DNA of 7,877 nucleotides from assembly GCA_026419705.1 (NCBI GenBank), contig JANZYY010000231.1:1-7877 (forward strand), written 5' to 3'. Origin of the DNA: Fischerella sp. GTDB taxonomy: Bacteria; Cyanobacteriota; Cyanobacteriia; Cyanobacteriales; Nostocaceae. Numbering within the stretch: position 1 is the stretch's first letter; every line of letters begins with the position of its first letter. Below the pieces are notes generated by a model. That model did no database searches. It saw nothing but the letters and a program-made list of their open reading frames with translations, and had not been told where the DNA came from. Made by a program: the position numbers and the translations under genes. Positions 6,215 to 7,877 of the stretch are shown here, piece by piece.

Positions 6215-6361
6215 ATGAATACAGCTGCAGACCCTAAAAACTGGCTAAAAGAAAGCCATTATATTTGTCAGGGTGATATTCATCAGTTCGCTTCGATTGT
6301 TAACTTTGATAGCATCACTAAATTTGGCGACGCGACACAATGCAAGGACGATTTAATTTGA
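6215..6361 (+). CDS. Doubtful small ORF of 48 codons
   Basis: ATG 6215 to TGA 6359-6361 would give MNTAADPKNWLKESHYICQG and a further 28 residues. There is no ribosome site before the ATG; the nearby CCTCC is the wrong strand. No motif, signal peptide or membrane segment is seen and I do not recognise it. It could be a gene remnant or chance. Confidence 0.15.
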   Translation: MNTAADPKNWLKESHYICQGDIHQFASIVNFDSITKFGDATQCKDDLI

Positions 6362-6393
6362 TCAACCTCAATTTTTAGATTTGCTGATTCAGT

Positions 6394-6411
6394 AAAATCT
6401 GACAAGATTTT
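6394..6411. repeat. 7-bp hairpin just upstream of the GT8 gene
   Basis: AAAATCT (6394-6400) and AGATTTT (6405-6411) are perfect arms around a GACA loop. It ends 26 bp before ATG 6438, close to the ribosome site (AGGG, 6426-6429). As DNA it may be an operator; as RNA it could end upstream transcription or affect the leader. Confidence 0.35.
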
Positions 6412-6437
6412 TGAAGTAATACATCAGGGTGAAGCTT

Positions 6438-7379
6438 ATGTCTGTTAAATCTGATATTCAACCAATTGTTATTGTTTGTGCAGCTGATAATAACTATGCA
6501 ATGCCACTTGCTGTTACAGTGTGTTCAGCAGCTGCAAATATTCAAAACAATCGCAAAGTAGCCTTATTTGTTTTAGATGGAGGAATTAGCAACTTTAATA
6601 AACGTAAGATAACAAAATCGCTTAACCCAGCACAGGTTAGTATTTCCTGGATCAAACCAGATAACACACTATTTGAAAACCTTGTATTAACTAGACATCT
6701 AACAGTCACTTGCTATTATCGGCTGCTAGTTACTGAGTTTTTACCCAAAGAATTTGATAAGGCAATTTACTTAGATACTGATATGGTAGTGACAGGGGAT
6801 TTAGCAGAATTATGGGAGATTGACATTGCAGATAACTATGTATTAGCAGTTCAGGATGACGTTGAATTATATATAGGGACTTCTGAAGGTTTAAGAAACT
6901 ACAAAGAGATAGGAATATCTCCAGATTATAAATTCTTTAATTCGGGACTTTTAGTAATTAATCTTACAAAATGGCGAGCTGATGATATAGGTAGAAAAGT
7001 CATCGAATATGTCAAACAAAATAGAGAATATGTACGTAACGATCAGGATGGACTAAATGCAGTGCTTGCAGGTAAATGGGGAGAACTTCACCCGAAATGG
7101 AATGTAATGCCAAAAATGTATGACTATTCATCATGGCAAGATAGTACCTTCACGCAAGAAGTTTACAATGAACTGCTTCAGAATCCTGGCGTTATTCACT
7201 ACACTAATTCTCCTAAACCCTGGCGTGCAGGATTGAAAGCAGAATGTAAACACCCTAAAAAATATTTGTTCTTTCAATATCTTGACAAAACAGCTTGGTC
7301 AGGATGGCGGGATAGCCTCTGGAGACGAATTTGGAGAAAATTTCTGAAAGTAACTTCACTAACTACATCAACACTTTAA
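6438..7379 (+). CDS. Family GT8 glycosyltransferase
   Basis: The 313-residue protein has the full GT8 pattern. IVIVCAADNNYAMPLAVTV (10-28) binds the nucleotide sugar, YYRLLVTEFLP (93-103) is the conserved helix, YLDTDMVV (111-118) carries the metal-binding DxD, FFNSGLLVINL (166-176) is conserved, NDQDGLNAV (201-209) is an acceptor and catalytic loop, and HYTNSPKPW (254-262) is the C-terminal His/Lys motif. GT8 enzymes such as LgtC transfer galactose or glucose with retention, usually in lipopolysaccharide or other glycan synthesis; donor and acceptor here are not readable. There is no signal peptide. Residues 287-305 (WSGWRDSLWRRIWRKFLKV) form a basic, Trp-rich amphipathic helix likely to hold it on the inner face of the membrane. 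ATG 6438 has AGGG at 8-nt spacing; an in-frame GTG at 6429 lacks one. It has no operon partner here. Confidence 0.92.
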   Translation: MSVKSDIQPIVIVCAADNNYAMPLAVTVCSAAANIQNNRKVALFVLDGGISNFNKRKITKSLNPAQVSISWIKPDNTLFENLVLTRHLTVTCYYRLLVTEFLPKEFDKAIYLDTDMVVTGDLAELWEIDIADNYVLAVQDDVELYIGTSEGLRNYKEIGISPDYKFFNSGLLVINLTKWRADDIGRKVIEYVKQNREYVRNDQDGLNAVLAGKWGELHPKWNVMPKMYDYSSWQDSTFTQEVYNELLQNPGVIHYTNSPKPWRAGLKAECKHPKKYLFFQYLDKTAWSGWRDSLWRRIWRKFLKVTSLTTSTL

Positions 7380-7450
7380 TAGCTATTGTTAAGGAATGGC
7401 AGAACTAACAAGAGCGATCGCATTCTCATTCCTACAATTTGACTAGTATC

Positions 7451-7481
7451 AAAAAAATTTAGGGTGGGCAATGCCCACCCT
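7451..7481 (-). terminator. Rho-independent terminator of glgB, between convergent genes
   Basis: AGGGTGGGCA (7461-7470) and TGCCCACCCT (7472-7481) are perfect arms around one A. On the minus strand the stem is followed by AAATTTTTTT (7451-7460), a classic terminator 5 bp past the glgB stop. It lacks a T-run in the plus direction but may still help end the GT8 transcript. From memory, this GGGTGGGC/GCCCACCC palindrome is common between cyanobacterial genes, so it may also be a dispersed repeat. Confidence 0.8.
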
Positions 7482-7486
7482 CTCGA

Positions 7487-7876
7487 TTAAGATTCCATCA
7501 CTTCTGCTGTCTTCTTCCTATCCAACTTCAGAAACAACACTCCCAAGGGTGGTAAACATAAATCTAGTGAATAGGAACGGTTGTGCATTGACCAATTATC
7601 CGTCCATTTACCGCCTAGATTACCCATATTGCTACCACCATACTGACGCGCATCACTATTAAACAACTCGGTATAAAATCCTGGTTCTGGTACGCCGATG
7701 CGGTAGTGGGAATGGGGTTGAGGTGTGAAGTTACAAACGACGATGACAAAATTATTGGGGTCTTTGTCCGTGCGAATAAACGACACCACGCTATGGCGGT
7801 TGTCGCTGCAATCAATCCACTCAAATCCTTCAGGAGAAAAATCAATTTCATAAAGTGCTTTATGTTCTCTATAGAG
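7487..7876 (-). CDS. glgB: 1,4-alpha-glucan branching enzyme, C-terminal 129 residues (5' end outside window)
   Basis: The visible part reads LYREHKALYEIDFSPEGFEW, then WIDCSDNRHSVVSFIR, FVIVVCNFTPQPHSHYRIGV, PEPGFYTELFNSDARQYGGS and DLCLPPLGVLFLKL. This is the end of the catalytic barrel and the C-terminal beta-sandwich of bacterial GlgB, which makes alpha-1,6 branches in glycogen. The catalytic residues lie upstream, outside the window. The frame runs without a stop to 7876; position 7877 belongs to the previous codon. A short Lys-rich end (DRKKTAEVMES) follows the last beta strand. The gene converges with the GT8 gene and shares the spacer with the terminator at 7451-7481. Confidence 0.95.
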   Translation of the reverse strand, partial: LYREHKALYEIDFSPEGFEWIDCSDNRHSVVSFIRTDKDPNNFVIVVCNFTPQPHSHYRIGVPEPGFYTELFNSDARQYGGSNMGNLGGKWTDNWSMHNRSYSLDLCLPPLGVLFLKLDRKKTAEVMES

Positions 7877-7877
7877 T

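Larger units (their letters stand above)
6114..6393. other. AT-rich spacer upstream of the GT8 gene
   Basis: Holds a 15-bp dyad at 6159-6173 and one doubtful small ORF (6215-6361). No clear sigma70 promoter for the GT8 gene was found: TTGTCA (6163-6168) has only a poor -10 at 18 bp (CATATG), and TTGCTG (6381-6386) has none. Confidence 0.6.
1170..7421. repeat. Nine dispersed HIP1 octamers (GCGATCGC)
   Basis: GCGATCGC occurs at 1170, 1757, 3689, 3961, 4200, 4640, 5589, 5795 and 7414, in genes and spacers alike. That is far above chance for 7.9 kb and is the known HIP1 signature of many cyanobacterial genomes. None lies between 5803 and 7413, the stretch with the GT8 gene. Confidence 0.95.

Noticed and set aside
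7461..7481. Palindrome as an attachment site or mobile-element end
   Set aside because: Its place 5 bp past the glgB stop with a T-run on the correct strand is fully explained by a terminator.

Overview
The window looks like chromosomal DNA of a filamentous, Nostocales-type cyanobacterium. It holds nine copies of the HIP1 octamer GCGATCGC, AT-rich spacers, a MerR/precorrin-isomerase fusion of the CoaR type known from cyanobacteria, a cyanobacterial-looking GlgB C-terminus, and two palindromic intergenic repeats of a kind common in these genomes. Base composition and codon use look uniform. I see no tRNA, rRNA, CRISPR array, insertion sequence or phage gene.

Layout from left to right. (1) Positions 1-2652, minus strand: one open frame of 884 codons running off the left edge. 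It encodes an exported PstS-like phosphate-binding domain, one transmembrane helix and a roughly 500-residue acidic Pro/Thr/Ser/Glu-rich tail with internal repeats. A good sigma70-type promoter lies at 2745-2773. (2) 2774-3210: AT-rich spacer with a 17-bp dyad and a weak hairpin, no convincing gene. (3) 3211-4317, minus: coaR, a cobalt- and tetrapyrrole-responsive MerR regulator ending in a Cys-His-Cys motif. (4) 4336-4588: divergent spacer with two inverted repeats, one carrying -35-like hexamers in both arms. (5) 4589-5521, plus: a membrane-anchored alpha/beta hydrolase whose nucleophile elbow has Cys in place of Ser. (6) 5547-6113: a degenerate cyanobacterial palindrome, then a small gene of unknown family with a good ribosome site that is broken by at least three frame changes, then an AT-rich hairpin. 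(7) 6114-6437: spacer with two dyads and one doubtful small ORF. (8) 6438-7379, plus: a GT8 glycosyltransferase with a basic, Trp-rich C-terminal helix. (9) 7451-7481: a strong terminator-like hairpin. (10) 7487-7876, minus: the last 129 codons of glgB.

The genes do not form one pathway or operon. The only suggestive pair is coaR with the divergent hydrolase. The usual divergent partner of coaR, the cobalt exporter gene coaT, is absent, so either the hydrolase is a CoaR target or coaT lies elsewhere. The phosphate-binding fusion protein, the GT8 enzyme and glgB appear to be independent units. No complete new system is evident. The points most worth a second look are the Cys-nucleophile hydrolase beside coaR, the dyad-rich spacer between them, the receptor-like fusion protein and the frameshifted gene.
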